Below, one piece after another: positions 5,701-13,600 of a DNA stretch of 14,964 nt (positions are counted from its first letter, which is position 1; each line of letters starts with the position of its first letter). The notes under the pieces are model-generated. The model searched no databases. It was not told the DNA's origin and saw only the letters and a program-made list of their open reading frames with translations. The DNA is from an uncultured Eubacteriales bacterium (GTDB lineage: Bacteria; Bacillota; Clostridia; Oscillospirales; Acutalibacteraceae). Location of the stretch: assembly GCA_910580045.1 (NCBI GenBank), contig CAJTXF010000066.1, forward strand, positions 1 to 14,964. Reading direction: 5' to 3'. A program made the position numbers and the translations under genes.

Positions 5701-8113
5701 CTTCCAGCTGAAAAACATCGCGGACGAGTCAGAGAGCCACAACGTGATGAACACCACCTCTCTGCCTGTGTTCGAGACGGTGTCGGCGCAGGTGATTCTG
5801 AACCAATATGAGGGCCCGCTGACTTTGAAAGCCTATGGGCTGGACGAGGACTTCAATATTGATACCAGTAAGCCGATTGAATCCACTGACAATAACAACG
5901 ACCTTACCACAGATATCCCAATTGACATTTCCTTTACAGCAGAGCCCCGTTCTACCAGCACCACAGCGGATGGCGTGTATTGGGATATGCTGTTCTGGTT
6001 CGACACCTCTGTGGAGTTTGAGGTATTCACCAGGAAAAAGGGCACAGAAAACTGGACCCAGGTAGGCGGCGATGATGCCACGCTCTCCATCAGCGTACCT
6101 CAGGACGCCAATGACTTGCGAGGCACCAGCGTGGTGCTGAACCTGAGCGGCGGCAGCTATCCTGACTATCAATACATCAACGCCCCCTATAAAAATGGTG
6201 GTATCCACTGCGGACTGAACGATGCCAAGGAAGATATCTATGAGTATGCCCTGCACTTTGTGCGCATTGGCAACAAAATGGACCGCAGCACGTTTACCGA
6301 GGAGATTACCGGCCAGGTCACTTATGTTACAGGCTCAGCAAGCACTTTGGCTTCTCTGGCTAACCAGTTGGGGCGGCCCGGGGCCTTTGACCGGGTAACT
6401 TCCGCCGATGGCGGTTCAAGCAACTTTAGCGAAATCACTGCGCCCAAGAATTTGGATGGAGCGCCGCGCAAGCTGTATAAGCAGTTCAGTGACAGCCGCG
6501 CGCCCCAGCTGCGCAACAACGCCCCCAGCTTTACCCCCACAGACACGGGCGTGACCATGTCTGTCACCCTGGACCGGGTGGGTAATGTGTACTATATTAT
6601 CTCCCCTGTAGACAAGAACGGCACCGCTGCTCTTGCGCCTCAGCTGAATGACAACAATGTACCTTCTGAGCATCTGCTGCACATTGCTGCCAGCGGGTGG
6701 GGATGTTACGTAGATAAGACTACTGGTGATGTTATTACAGACCCAACTAACAGCGGCGGAGAGTATAATCACAAGACCCTTACGACCGCCAAACCCAGCG
6801 AAGATGATAAAGACTCTCACAAAGAGCACTATTACTTCGACTATCCCAACCCTCTGGCAGTATTCAACCCCAAGGGCGCAGGCTTGACCACCAGCCAGCT
6901 TATTACCGGCAGCTATAGCAACGCTGGTCTGGACGCGGCTCTTATCAATGTAACAGGCCTGAGTCCTGAGACCAAGTACTATGTCTATATGGTCACCCAG
7001 GGCGGATCCGACATTCTGTCTGAGGTCAATGTGTACCAGTTTACCACCAAGGCCACCAGCCGGCCCATCATCACCCTGAACCGGGACGGCTCTAACGTGA
7101 CTGTACGCTCTAACGAGCGGGCGGACATCAACTGGCTGGTTATTCCCGACACAGGCAGTTCCATGAACTCTCTGCTTACAGCTGATTTTACAGAAGCTAT
7201 GGGTTCGGCAGGCATTGCCGCCTTGAAAGAGTACTATAAAAATGACCAAAGCAGGATTGATAAGTACATGGGTGAAGCTACCGATCAATCCGGCGCTAAA
7301 ATTCCATTCCGCGTCATTGACGCCCTGATGGAGAATGTGGCTGGTTCTACGGCCAGCGCTTCGGCGGGCTGCTTGTTTGACCTGTTCGCCAGTGCCTCCT
7401 ACAAATCCCAGGTGGCCGCTTATATCCGTGAGGCCGCTGCTGGCGGAACGGACACTTCCAGCACAGCTTCGGGTGATTTCAGCCTGCCCAAGCCCAACGG
7501 GAGCCAGACCGTAAACTGCAATGAGAACGGCGCCCTAAGCCCCGCCACCAACTACTATTTCCTGGCTGTAGGCAACACCCCGGCGGCAGTCTCCGGCGGC
7601 ACAGCCTCTGACGACGGGTTTAGAGCGATTTATCCGGTCATTATGACCGACACCCAGCATCCCCAGGTTATTTTCTGCGCAGGCAACAGCTTGAGAGTTG
7701 ACAAAGATGGAAATATTTCTGGTACATTGGTGGTCCGGTTTAGTGAAAGATTGTACCTCTATGAGGGCTCTGGAGACCCAAGAGCTATTGTAAGCGGGAA
7801 AACTCCCACGCAAAGCGAGGCTGATGTTAAGGTTTCCGTAACCTCACTGCCGTCCAATGTAGACATTATAGAAGCCCCAACAAGCGCTCCACAGACCTCT
7901 GTAAGCGATATTTCGTTTAATTTCAACAACGCGCTTGGTCCAAGAGTTGATATTCTATTCAGCCCTTATCTAAGCGACGTACACAATAACCGTGGCACAC
8001 AAGCCCTTTCTATTGTCGTCCAGGTCAAGAATATAGAAGATGACCAGGGCAATATCATTGACAGGCAAGTGGAGGTTACCATCCCCAGAGCCTGGGATGC
8101 CCGCACAAACTAA
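2759..8113 (+). CDS. Secreted SLH-domain surface (S-layer-like) protein, 1784 residues
   Basis: Residues 1-37 form a signal peptide: basic start, hydrophobic core IVALLLCAIILAGIL, and an AxA site at ASA|S. Three SLH domains follow (about 39-83, 88-141, 149-206), recognisable by FTDVPRSAWFY, GIMSG and TREQALLLIANAM-type signatures; these normally bind secondary cell-wall polymer. Residues about 214-450 form a beta-solenoid-like array of short strand repeats (DTVIAGDLYLTGGV...DNVRVYGKIIVAGG). From about 459 to 1784 there are successive Fn3/Big-like beta-sandwich modules, at least five sharing a Y[WY]xxxP-like opening strand and a closing GLxxxTxYxxYxVxxD-like strand. It is far longer than a typical 800-1000-residue S-layer protein. 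The ATG is set by AAGGGA 5 bases upstream and a clean signal peptide. It stands alone between terminators. No catalytic domain was recognised, so a structural or adhesive role is inferred. Confidence 0.9.
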   Translation: MNRLKHNGKRIVALLLCAIILAGILPMETGLTPQASASWSKRYVDKMKEWGIMSGTGGGNMAENRTVTRAELMTMLNRAYGFQRTGPIPFTDVPRSAWFYQDICIAYNEGIMSGTSSTKASPNMPVTREQALLLIANAMRLEASTGEVTEFTDGRNFSPWSAPYARSALLAGIISGRPDGSFGPKDGMTRGEVACVLYNALGTLINKPGDHSLGGVFGRVTINTAHVTLRDTVIAGDLYLTGGVGLGDVCLDNVRVYGKIIVAGGGEAQLGEDSILLNNVEAQVLQIDPNVRQIVSIRALGSTNIGETLVKGPAYIQDDVRDNSKGLRNIYLDGPKDTAFTLAGNLKNIVNRTPGSTLTIGDTGQGSVSSVTVDEKAVNSTLNLEINATVDKVNLDTASKITGAGDIGELTVTTNGSSCEILPDKVTVRPGVTTTIGDMDNVDSEIAKEISADPRLLAGYPAVRNVAPATADGYFSVNKAGTIYWAVTNAATGALTDDDAESLISPSEYGSGMLLFGSIKAETSKTEYNTRITGLEAGGTYYLSAMLVDAHGRYSPVKAQKILTPDGTVPALTGSPQFTDRTPTRTDANAELPFGEIVDLQATVMANKTCDLYYVLLASGSTAPQTSEFLSASFVDPYGYGRIHLIKNTMDSFKINEVDLNLDDVVESLGEVEENTSYDLYLWLTDADGSKSSKITKHTVKTKDITPPKFNGDMFQTTTQATSVKLSNSVNENSTVYWVAVPSGAEYPKPETGSSTDPEFLRSEYAKMQIIYGRGGFKSGKLTAKENVDFSITISGLAKESAYDVYYVAVDAANNCSDPIQKFTAHTLDSTPPTARQEFENVPDDSPNTPYADSTINIIFSEDIRYKQPSGSSAEPYAEPNLLALYTNYAEAKKLNPNSPETKEAEALYTGALRDMIILYSEANHRPLPERTSASAPNEDWGVDYRNVRVFREGATLVVSFINSSDLENSSLNLESGARYSFQLKNIADESESHNVMNTTSLPVFETVSAQVILNQYEGPLTLKAYGLDEDFNIDTSKPIESTDNNNDLTTDIPIDISFTAEPRSTSTTADGVYWDMLFWFDTSVEFEVFTRKKGTENWTQVGGDDATLSISVPQDANDLRGTSVVLNLSGGSYPDYQYINAPYKNGGIHCGLNDAKEDIYEYALHFVRIGNKMDRSTFTEEITGQVTYVTGSASTLASLANQLGRPGAFDRVTSADGGSSNFSEITAPKNLDGAPRKLYKQFSDSRAPQLRNNAPSFTPTDTGVTMSVTLDRVGNVYYIISPVDKNGTAALAPQLNDNNVPSEHLLHIAASGWGCYVDKTTGDVITDPTNSGGEYNHKTLTTAKPSEDDKDSHKEHYYFDYPNPLAVFNPKGAGLTTSQLITGSYSNAGLDAALINVTGLSPETKYYVYMVTQGGSDILSEVNVYQFTTKATSRPIITLNRDGSNVTVRSNERADINWLVIPDTGSSMNSLLTADFTEAMGSAGIAALKEYYKNDQSRIDKYMGEATDQSGAKIPFRVIDALMENVAGSTASASAGCLFDLFASASYKSQVAAYIREAAAGGTDTSSTASGDFSLPKPNGSQTVNCNENGALSPATNYYFLAVGNTPAAVSGGTASDDGFRAIYPVIMTDTQHPQVIFCAGNSLRVDKDGNISGTLVVRFSERLYLYEGSGDPRAIVSGKTPTQSEADVKVSVTSLPSNVDIIEAPTSAPQTSVSDISFNFNNALGPRVDILFSPYLSDVHNNRGTQALSIVVQVKNIEDDQGNIIDRQVEVTIPRAWDARTN

Positions 8114-8140
8114 CCTAACAAAGCCCATCTAAGCACACAA

Positions 8141-8171
8141 AACCACCCCCCGGAAACTCCGGGGGGTGGTT
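8141..8171. terminator. Bidirectional intrinsic terminator between convergent genes
   Basis: A perfect 13-bp stem (8141-8153 with 8159-8171; ACCACCCCCCGG with its complement, closed by A/T) encloses the 5-base loop AAACT. T-rich DNA follows on the + strand (TCTTTT) and an AAAA run precedes it, giving TTTT on the - strand. It serves both the SLH gene ending at 8113 and the EF-G-like gene ending at 8208. Confidence 0.93.
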
Positions 8172-8207
8172 CTTTTATCTATTCACAGGATTCGCGGCCT
8201 TTGGGGT

Positions 8208-10280
8208 TCAGTCCCCGCCGTTCTCGGCCTTGGCCTGCTCAATGACCTTCTGAGCCACATTGGCAGGGGCCTCCTCATAGCGCTCAAACTCAAAGCTGAA
8301 GCTGCCGCGGCCCTGGGTGCTCTGGCGGATAAAGGTGGAGAAGTCGTGCATCTCCGCCATGGGCACCTCCGCGTCTACTGTCTGGCGGCCTGCGCCTGCG
8401 GGCTCCATGCCCAGCACACGGCCCCTGCGCTTGTTCACCTCGCCCATCACGTCGCCCATGTTGGCGTCCGGCACAGTGGCTTTCAGGTGGCCAATGGGCT
8501 CCAAAAGCACTGGGCTGGCCTTGGGCAAGCCGTCCCGGTAGGCAATGGAAGCCGCGGTCTTAAAGGCCATTTCCGAGGAGTCCACTGGGTGGTAAGAGCC
8601 ATCATACAGCACAGCGGAGAGGCCCACCACCGGATACCCAGCCAGGGGGCCCTTGACAATGCACTCCCGCAGGCCCTTTTCCACAGCAGGGAAGAAGCCC
8701 TTGGGCACTGAGCCGCCCACGACCCGCTCGCCAAACTCCAAGCCGTCGCTGTCGCAGGGGGAGAACTCAATCCACACGTCGCCGAACTGGCCGTGGCCGC
8801 CGGTCTGCTTCTTGTGGCGTCCCTGAACCTGCACAGTCTTGCGGATGGTCTCCCGGTAGGGGACCTTGGGGTCCCGGAGGGTGACTTCCACGCCGAACTT
8901 GGTTTTCAGCTTGGTGACAGCCACATCCAGGTGCTGCTCGCCCAGGCCGCTGATGACCAGCTCGTGGGTCTCGTTATTGGTGGAGAAGTGCAGGGTGGGG
9001 TCCTCCTCAGCAAGGCGGAGCATACCCTGGGCCACCTTATCCTCCTCGCCCTTCTTCTTGGGCACAATGGCCATGGAGAGGGCCGCGCCGGGGTAATCCA
9101 CCCCGTCCAGGGTGACCTTGCGGGCAGGGGCGCACAGGGTGTCTCCCGTGTTGGTGGCAGAGAGCTTTGGCACCGCGCCGATGTCCCCCGCGCCGATGTA
9201 CTTCACATCCTCCTGCTTCTTGCCGGTAAGCATGACGGTTTTGCCTATCCGCTCCGCAGCGCCGGTGCGCATATTGACAAGCTGGGACTCTGTAGAAATT
9301 TTGCCAGCAATCACTTTAATGTAAGAGAGCTTTCCGATAAAGGGGTCAGCCACAGTCTTAAAGACAATAGCCGCGGCGGCCCCATCGCTGCTTACAGAAA
9401 TTTCCACTGGGTTGCCGTCCGGGTCCATGCCCAGCTCCCCAGCCTTATCAGCGGCAGAGGGGGCCAGCCAGGTCAGGCCGTCCATAAACTGCTCCATGCC
9501 CCGCATAAGCATGGCGTCCCCGCAGAACACAGGGGTAATGGTGCCGGACTTTACGCCCTTGCTCACGCCTACGATGATTTCTTCAGGGGTCAGCTCCTCG
9601 TCCGCGAAATATTTCTCAAACAGCTCGTCGTCAGTCTCAGCCACAGCCTCACAGATGGCGGTGCGCAGGCCCTCCAGCCGGTCTCCCATGTCCGGAATAG
9701 GCACCTGGACAGGCTTGCCGCCAGAGTAGTCATAGGCCCGGTACTCCAGCAGGTTCACGTATATGTTGGCCTGGCCGTCCTCAATAAAGGGCACCACCAC
9801 CGGGCACACAGAGGGGCCGAACTGGGCCTTCAAATCCTCAAACACCCGGTAGAAACGGGCGCTCTCGTCACACAGGCCGTTGACAAAGAAAATCTTGGCC
9901 AGGCCCCGCTTCTCAGCCGCGGCCACGGCCTTTTCCGTGCCCACAGAGACGCCGTCCTTGCCGGAGATAACAATCAGGGCAGTGTCAGCGGCCCGCATAG
10001 CCTCGCACATACCGCCCTCAAAGTCAAAGAAGCCAGGGGCGTCCAGCAGGTTAATCTTCTTGGACTTCCACTCCAAGGGCGCCACGGCAGCGGCAATGGA
10101 CGCCTTGCGGCGGATTTCCTCCGGGTCATAGTCGCAGACCGTGTTGCCGTCCCCCACCTTGCCCCGGCGGTCTGAGGCGCCTGCCAGATACAGCATAGCC
10201 TCGCTCAGGGTTGTTTTCCCCGCACCGCCGTGGCCAGCCACAGCCAGGTTGATGATGTTCTTTTCTTGATATTGGTTCAT
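8208..10280 (-). CDS. EF-G-like translational GTPase (FusA paralogue, EF-G2 type)
   Basis: A 690-residue cytosolic protein of EF-G length and domain order: GTPase domain 1-275, domain II about 295-390, III about 395-470, IV about 475-595, V about 595-680. G1 is GHGGAGKT (16-23). Switch I ends KASI (59-62), with Ser where EF-G has Thr. G3 is DAPGFFDF (80-87), with Phe at the catalytic His position. G4 reads NGLC (134-137) instead of NKxD. Domain IV keeps QTGGHGQFGDV and DGSYHPVDSSEMAFK. These departures are typical of the EF-G2/EF-G-like subfamily rather than the essential FusA, and no ribosomal protein genes adjoin. The start is the ATG at 10280 with AAAGGA 7 bases upstream; a 42-residue upstream extension in the same frame is rejected because it reads into the promoter. 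The physiological role of this subfamily is poorly known. Confidence 0.88.
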   Translation of the reverse strand: MNQYQEKNIINLAVAGHGGAGKTTLSEAMLYLAGASDRRGKVGDGNTVCDYDPEEIRRKASIAAAVAPLEWKSKKINLLDAPGFFDFEGGMCEAMRAADTALIVISGKDGVSVGTEKAVAAAEKRGLAKIFFVNGLCDESARFYRVFEDLKAQFGPSVCPVVVPFIEDGQANIYVNLLEYRAYDYSGGKPVQVPIPDMGDRLEGLRTAICEAVAETDDELFEKYFADEELTPEEIIVGVSKGVKSGTITPVFCGDAMLMRGMEQFMDGLTWLAPSAADKAGELGMDPDGNPVEISVSSDGAAAAIVFKTVADPFIGKLSYIKVIAGKISTESQLVNMRTGAAERIGKTVMLTGKKQEDVKYIGAGDIGAVPKLSATNTGDTLCAPARKVTLDGVDYPGAALSMAIVPKKKGEEDKVAQGMLRLAEEDPTLHFSTNNETHELVISGLGEQHLDVAVTKLKTKFGVEVTLRDPKVPYRETIRKTVQVQGRHKKQTGGHGQFGDVWIEFSPCDSDGLEFGERVVGGSVPKGFFPAVEKGLRECIVKGPLAGYPVVGLSAVLYDGSYHPVDSSEMAFKTAASIAYRDGLPKASPVLLEPIGHLKATVPDANMGDVMGEVNKRRGRVLGMEPAGAGRQTVDAEVPMAEMHDFSTFIRQSTQGRGSFSFEFERYEEAPANVAQKVIEQAKAENGGD

Positions 10281-10377
10281 CTTGGTATCCTTTCCACACC
10301 GGCATTGGGCAAAACAGACAGCGAGCCCGGCCAGATGATATTGAATTTGCACAAGTTTTGCGACTAGGCATACCTTA

Positions 10378-10406
10378 ATTATAAACCATCTGACAGAAAA
10401 TATCAA
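10378..10406 (-). promoter_or_regulatory. Near-consensus sigma-A promoter of the EF-G-like gene
   Basis: On the - strand: TTGATA (10406-10401), a 17-base spacer, and a perfect TATAAT (10383-10378). Initiation is expected near 10371, giving a leader of about 90 bases before the ATG at 10280. It is the best promoter match in the window and suggests strong, constitutive-type expression. No hairpin or riboswitch was recognised in the leader. Confidence 0.85.
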
Positions 10407-10439
10407 GCCCTATTTCAAGGATGATTAGGATGTTTTTCA

Positions 10440-10498
10440 CGAGAGTATCCGTTCCGAGAAGTTTTTCGTGTTCCCACGCCCGTAGGGCGGGGGAACAC
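10440..10498 (-). repeat. Palindromic intergenic repeat element, right copy (complete)
   Basis: Inverted counterpart of the element at 1-56. Bases 10468-10498 form a 31-base near-perfect palindrome: 14-base arms (10468-10481 and 10485-10498) around a GTA loop, with one mismatch (A10476/G10490). The conserved 20-base tail follows at 10467-10448 on the - strand. Read on that strand, the element ends about 33 bases before the -35 box of the EF-G-like gene, the same arrangement as the left copy relative to its promoter. The hairpin is the size of a CRISPR repeat, but there is no array or cas gene. Confidence 0.8.
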
Positions 10499-10578
10499 AG
10501 ATAATTATCTCTGTGGTTTGGACAATCCCTTTTTCACATCCCGGTTGACAATGGACGCTGCACCCAACTGGCATAGGA
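10499..10578. other. Noncoding spacer between repeat element and terminator
   Basis: Together with the promoter, leader and repeat at 10281-10498 this makes a 348-base gap without a gene. It contains a 12-base perfect palindrome AGATAATTATCT (10499-10510), nested in a CACAGA/TCTGTG inverted repeat (10496-10501 with 10510-10515) that abuts the end of the repeat element. A TTGACA at 10545-10550 has no matching -10 box and no gene follows on the + strand. Nothing else was recognised. Confidence 0.4.
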
Positions 10579-10608
10579 AAACGGCCAGGCTCTGCCGCCT
10601 GGCCGTTT
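10579..10608 (-). terminator. Intrinsic terminator of the rlmB operon
   Basis: A perfect 12-bp stem, AAACGGCCAGGC (10579-10590) with GCCTGGCCGTTT (10597-10608), and a 6-base loop. It lies 20 bases beyond the stop codon of the 1156-residue membrane protein. On the - strand it ends in TTTT, so it probably ends the rlmB operon; the sequence is nearly symmetric and could work in both directions. Confidence 0.85.
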
Positions 10609-10628
10609 CAATATCTTTATTCCTTTTT

Positions 10629-13600
10629 CTACCTTCTGAATCGGGGCAGAATTGTCAGCACAGCCACAAAGAACAGCTGGTAGACAAACAATATCAGCGC
10701 GGAAAGCGTGCTGACGCTGTTAAAACAGGACAGGGCCGCCACCAGCACAAATCCCAAAATCGCCGCTGTGGTCTGGATGGCCACCAAAATGCCAGCTGTG
10801 CGCTTCTGCTCTACACAGGCGGCCACCAGGCTCATCAAGGACTCCATCCGGCCCTTTGTGGCAGCCAGAGCGTCCGCCCGGGGAACTGTCTCCCCAATCA
10901 GGGACTGGGCTGTCTCTCCCAGCGGGCCGTCCAGAATCCCCACACTGGCCGAGTCTATCCCAAACAGCCTGGACACCAAAGCCACCGTCACATTGGGGTC
11001 CGTGGTGCGCACCAGCACGCTGATGCCGCTGTCCTCCAGCCGCTGAAGCTCGTTCTTCCTGCGCCTGTCCGCCGCATAGCTGAGTACCAGCAGGGCCGCC
11101 ACCTGGGCGTCCACAGCAATATAAATCAAGTTCTTACTGCCAGAGGCGTACTGGGTCTCCTCCTCCCGGGAGGGTGCCTCCAGCCGGTGGTTAATCAGCA
11201 GCCCCCGGTTGCCGATATAGACAGTCCTGCCGTCTACCCGGCCCACAACGCCTGCCCCGGACTCATAGGTGAACTTCTCCACCTGAGGCAGCACGTCCTC
11301 ATTCTCGCTGATAACCTGGTCGAACACCCCGGTCAGCGGGCCGCCTACCTCCCGCATCAGGGCAGAGGCAGCCATAATGGCCTCCTCTGAAAACACCCGG
11401 GCCCCAAAGGTCTTGATGCCATCCAGCTTCACTGTGCCGGTGGGGAACAGCTCCCCCGCGTCAGCGATAACGGCGTTTACATCCCCCAGGCGCTCCACAG
11501 CCTCATAGCCCACAGCCATGCCTCCTGCCCGGCGGATGGTCTTGCACATATTGCTTACAGGCAGGTTCACGGAGAGCATATTCGCCGCGGCCACAGAGGC
11601 TGTGCAGGCTGCGGTAAAGGCCCCAATAGAGCTGGGCACATCCTTGGTAATCAGCAGACAGGCCACGCACAGGCACAGGGAAGCCAGCAGCCCCAGCGGG
11701 GCCAGGGTCTGAGAGGCGGACTCTGAGGGGTCGGGCAAATAGGACAGCTCTAAAAACCGCTTGAGGAAGCCGGTCCGGCACTGGTAGGCAATAAGGGGCT
11801 TCTCCGCCACACAGTCCTTGGTCATTTTTAGGGAGGTGTTGTAGTCATCGAACAGCCGCACCGCGTACTTGTCCTCTCTGGAAGCCAAAAAGCGGAAGTT
11901 GCTGTGAATCCGGCGAATCAAAGTCAGTTTGCCCGCAGTGTTCAAAAACAGCAGGCCAGAGACCACCATTGCGTACAGGTGGAGACCGCCCTCAGCCAGC
12001 CTGTCCCGGAAGAAGATGGCGCTCACAGTCTGGACCAGGGCCGCTGCCGCCGCAATGGCCACTCCGCTGTCCGAGCTGGTTTTGGCAGTAAACAGGGCTT
12101 TCAGACCGCCGCCTACTGTCTTATAGCACATGCCCACAGCCACCACCAAGAAGACCAGGCTCAGCACCACATAGGCCAGGGGCCAGCTGTCTGAGCCCTT
12201 GGGGGAGAACCGGCTTCGGCAGACTATGCTCACCAAAGCCAGCAGCACAGTGCACGCGCCGGTAATCATCATCCGCAGGGAGAGGCCGTGCATCTCTCCC
12301 CGCAGCTCGTTGGAAATAGAGCGGGCATCCTCCGGGCCGGTATAGTCGTCAATGGACTCTCCGGTATTCTCTGCGGGAGGCGGCGCCTCGGGCAAATCCT
12401 CGTCAGGCTTTTTCCTGGGCCTGCGGCGGGGGGCTGGCTTGCCCTCCGCCATATCCTTCAGCCTCTGCAGGCTCTCTGATTCAGACAGAATCGCGCTCTG
12501 CAGGGCGTCAGCATTGATAATATGGGTGGGGATGTTCCGGGAGCGGTACTCGAAAATATTGTTCACATAGGGGACTTCCTGCACTGGGCGGGGAGGCTCC
12601 GGCCTGGGGGCGGCGCCCGCCTCCTGCTGGGCCTGCTTGTCCTGCCGGGCGGCCCGCATGGCAGCCATCTCCTCCTGGGACAGCTCCCGGGTCTTCTCCT
12701 GGGGCGGCTGAGGCGGGGCGGCCTGCTGGGGCTCTTCCCGATAGGCCCTCACCGGTTCCGGTTCTGGGGGCCTCTGAGGCGCATACTCTGCCTGGGGCGG
12801 CTGGGGCGCTTCCTGATAAGTGCCTACCGGCTCGCTGTACTCCGCCTGAGGCGGCTGGGGCGCTTCCTGATAAGTGCCCACCGGCTCGCTGTACTCCGGC
12901 CTCTGGGCCGCGGCAGGCTCCCGGGGCACGTACTCCGCCTGAGGCGGCTGAGGCGCTTCCTGATAAGTGCCCACCGGCTCGCTGTACTCCGGCCTCTGGC
13001 CCGCGGCGGGCTCCCGGGGCACGTACTCCGCCTGGGGCGGCTGAGGCGCTTCCCGGTAAGGGTTCACCGGCTTGCTGTACTCCGGCCTCTGGGCTGCGGC
13101 AGGCTCCCGGGGCGTGTACTCTGCCTGTGGCGGCTGAGGCGCTTCCTGATAAGTGCCCACCGGCTCGCTGTGCTCCAGCCTCTGGGCCGCGGCGGAGGCC
13201 AATATCTCCTCTACCACGTCCTCACTCACCGCCTGGCTGTCTTCAATCTTTTGCAGCTCAATGGTGCTGTTCAGCACGTTGAGCTTGAGCTCCATGGTCT
13301 GAGAGCCCTCCAGCATAGCACGCTGCAAATCAGCTATCTCCCCCTGGGCGGCAGCCCCCTCTGGGGCAAGGCCATGCTGCTGGGCGTAGGGGTCAGCGGC
13401 AAAGGAGGTGACTGGGGCCGGGGCCGCCACGCCGAACTCATCTGCAATCTGCTCCTCGTCCATGCCCACACTCTGCACAGCCTCTGCCACCCGGCGGCGG
13501 CGCTCCTGCTGCAGCCGCTGGAAGTTTTCCTCCACCTCGCCGTCTATGGACATAGAGTCATCAAACAGGGCCTTATAGCCCTCTTCCCCCAAGGGCGGGG

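Noticed and set aside
6416..7288. 290-codon open frame on the - strand
   Set aside because: Also antisense to the SLH gene with no domain or ribosome binding site.
8793..10175. 460-codon open frame on the + strand
   Set aside because: Lies wholly antisense to the EF-G-like gene; His/Leu/Gly-rich low-complexity translation with no domain and no ribosome binding site, as expected opposite a GC-rich gene.
8208..10280. Tetracycline ribosomal-protection protein (TetM/TetO type)
   Set aside because: Related by fold, but motif details (NTVCDYDPEEIRRK, DAPGFFDF, degenerate G4) fit the EF-G2-like family and there is no resistance or mobile context.
10281..10406. 42-residue N-terminal extension of the EF-G-like protein
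   Set aside because: It would begin at the -35 box of a near-consensus promoter, and the start at 10280 has a good ribosome binding site and matches the family's normal N-terminus.
10440..10498. CRISPR array
   Set aside because: The hairpin resembles a CRISPR repeat in size, but copies are single, 10 kb apart, in opposite orientation, with no spacers and no cas genes.
10545..10577. TTGACA at 10545-10550 as a + strand promoter
   Set aside because: No -10 box at 16-18 bases and no + strand gene follows before the terminator.
10518..11390. 290-codon open frame on the + strand
   Set aside because: Reads through the terminator hairpin and then antisense to the C-terminal part of the membrane protein; composition is His/Gln/Pro-rich without a domain.
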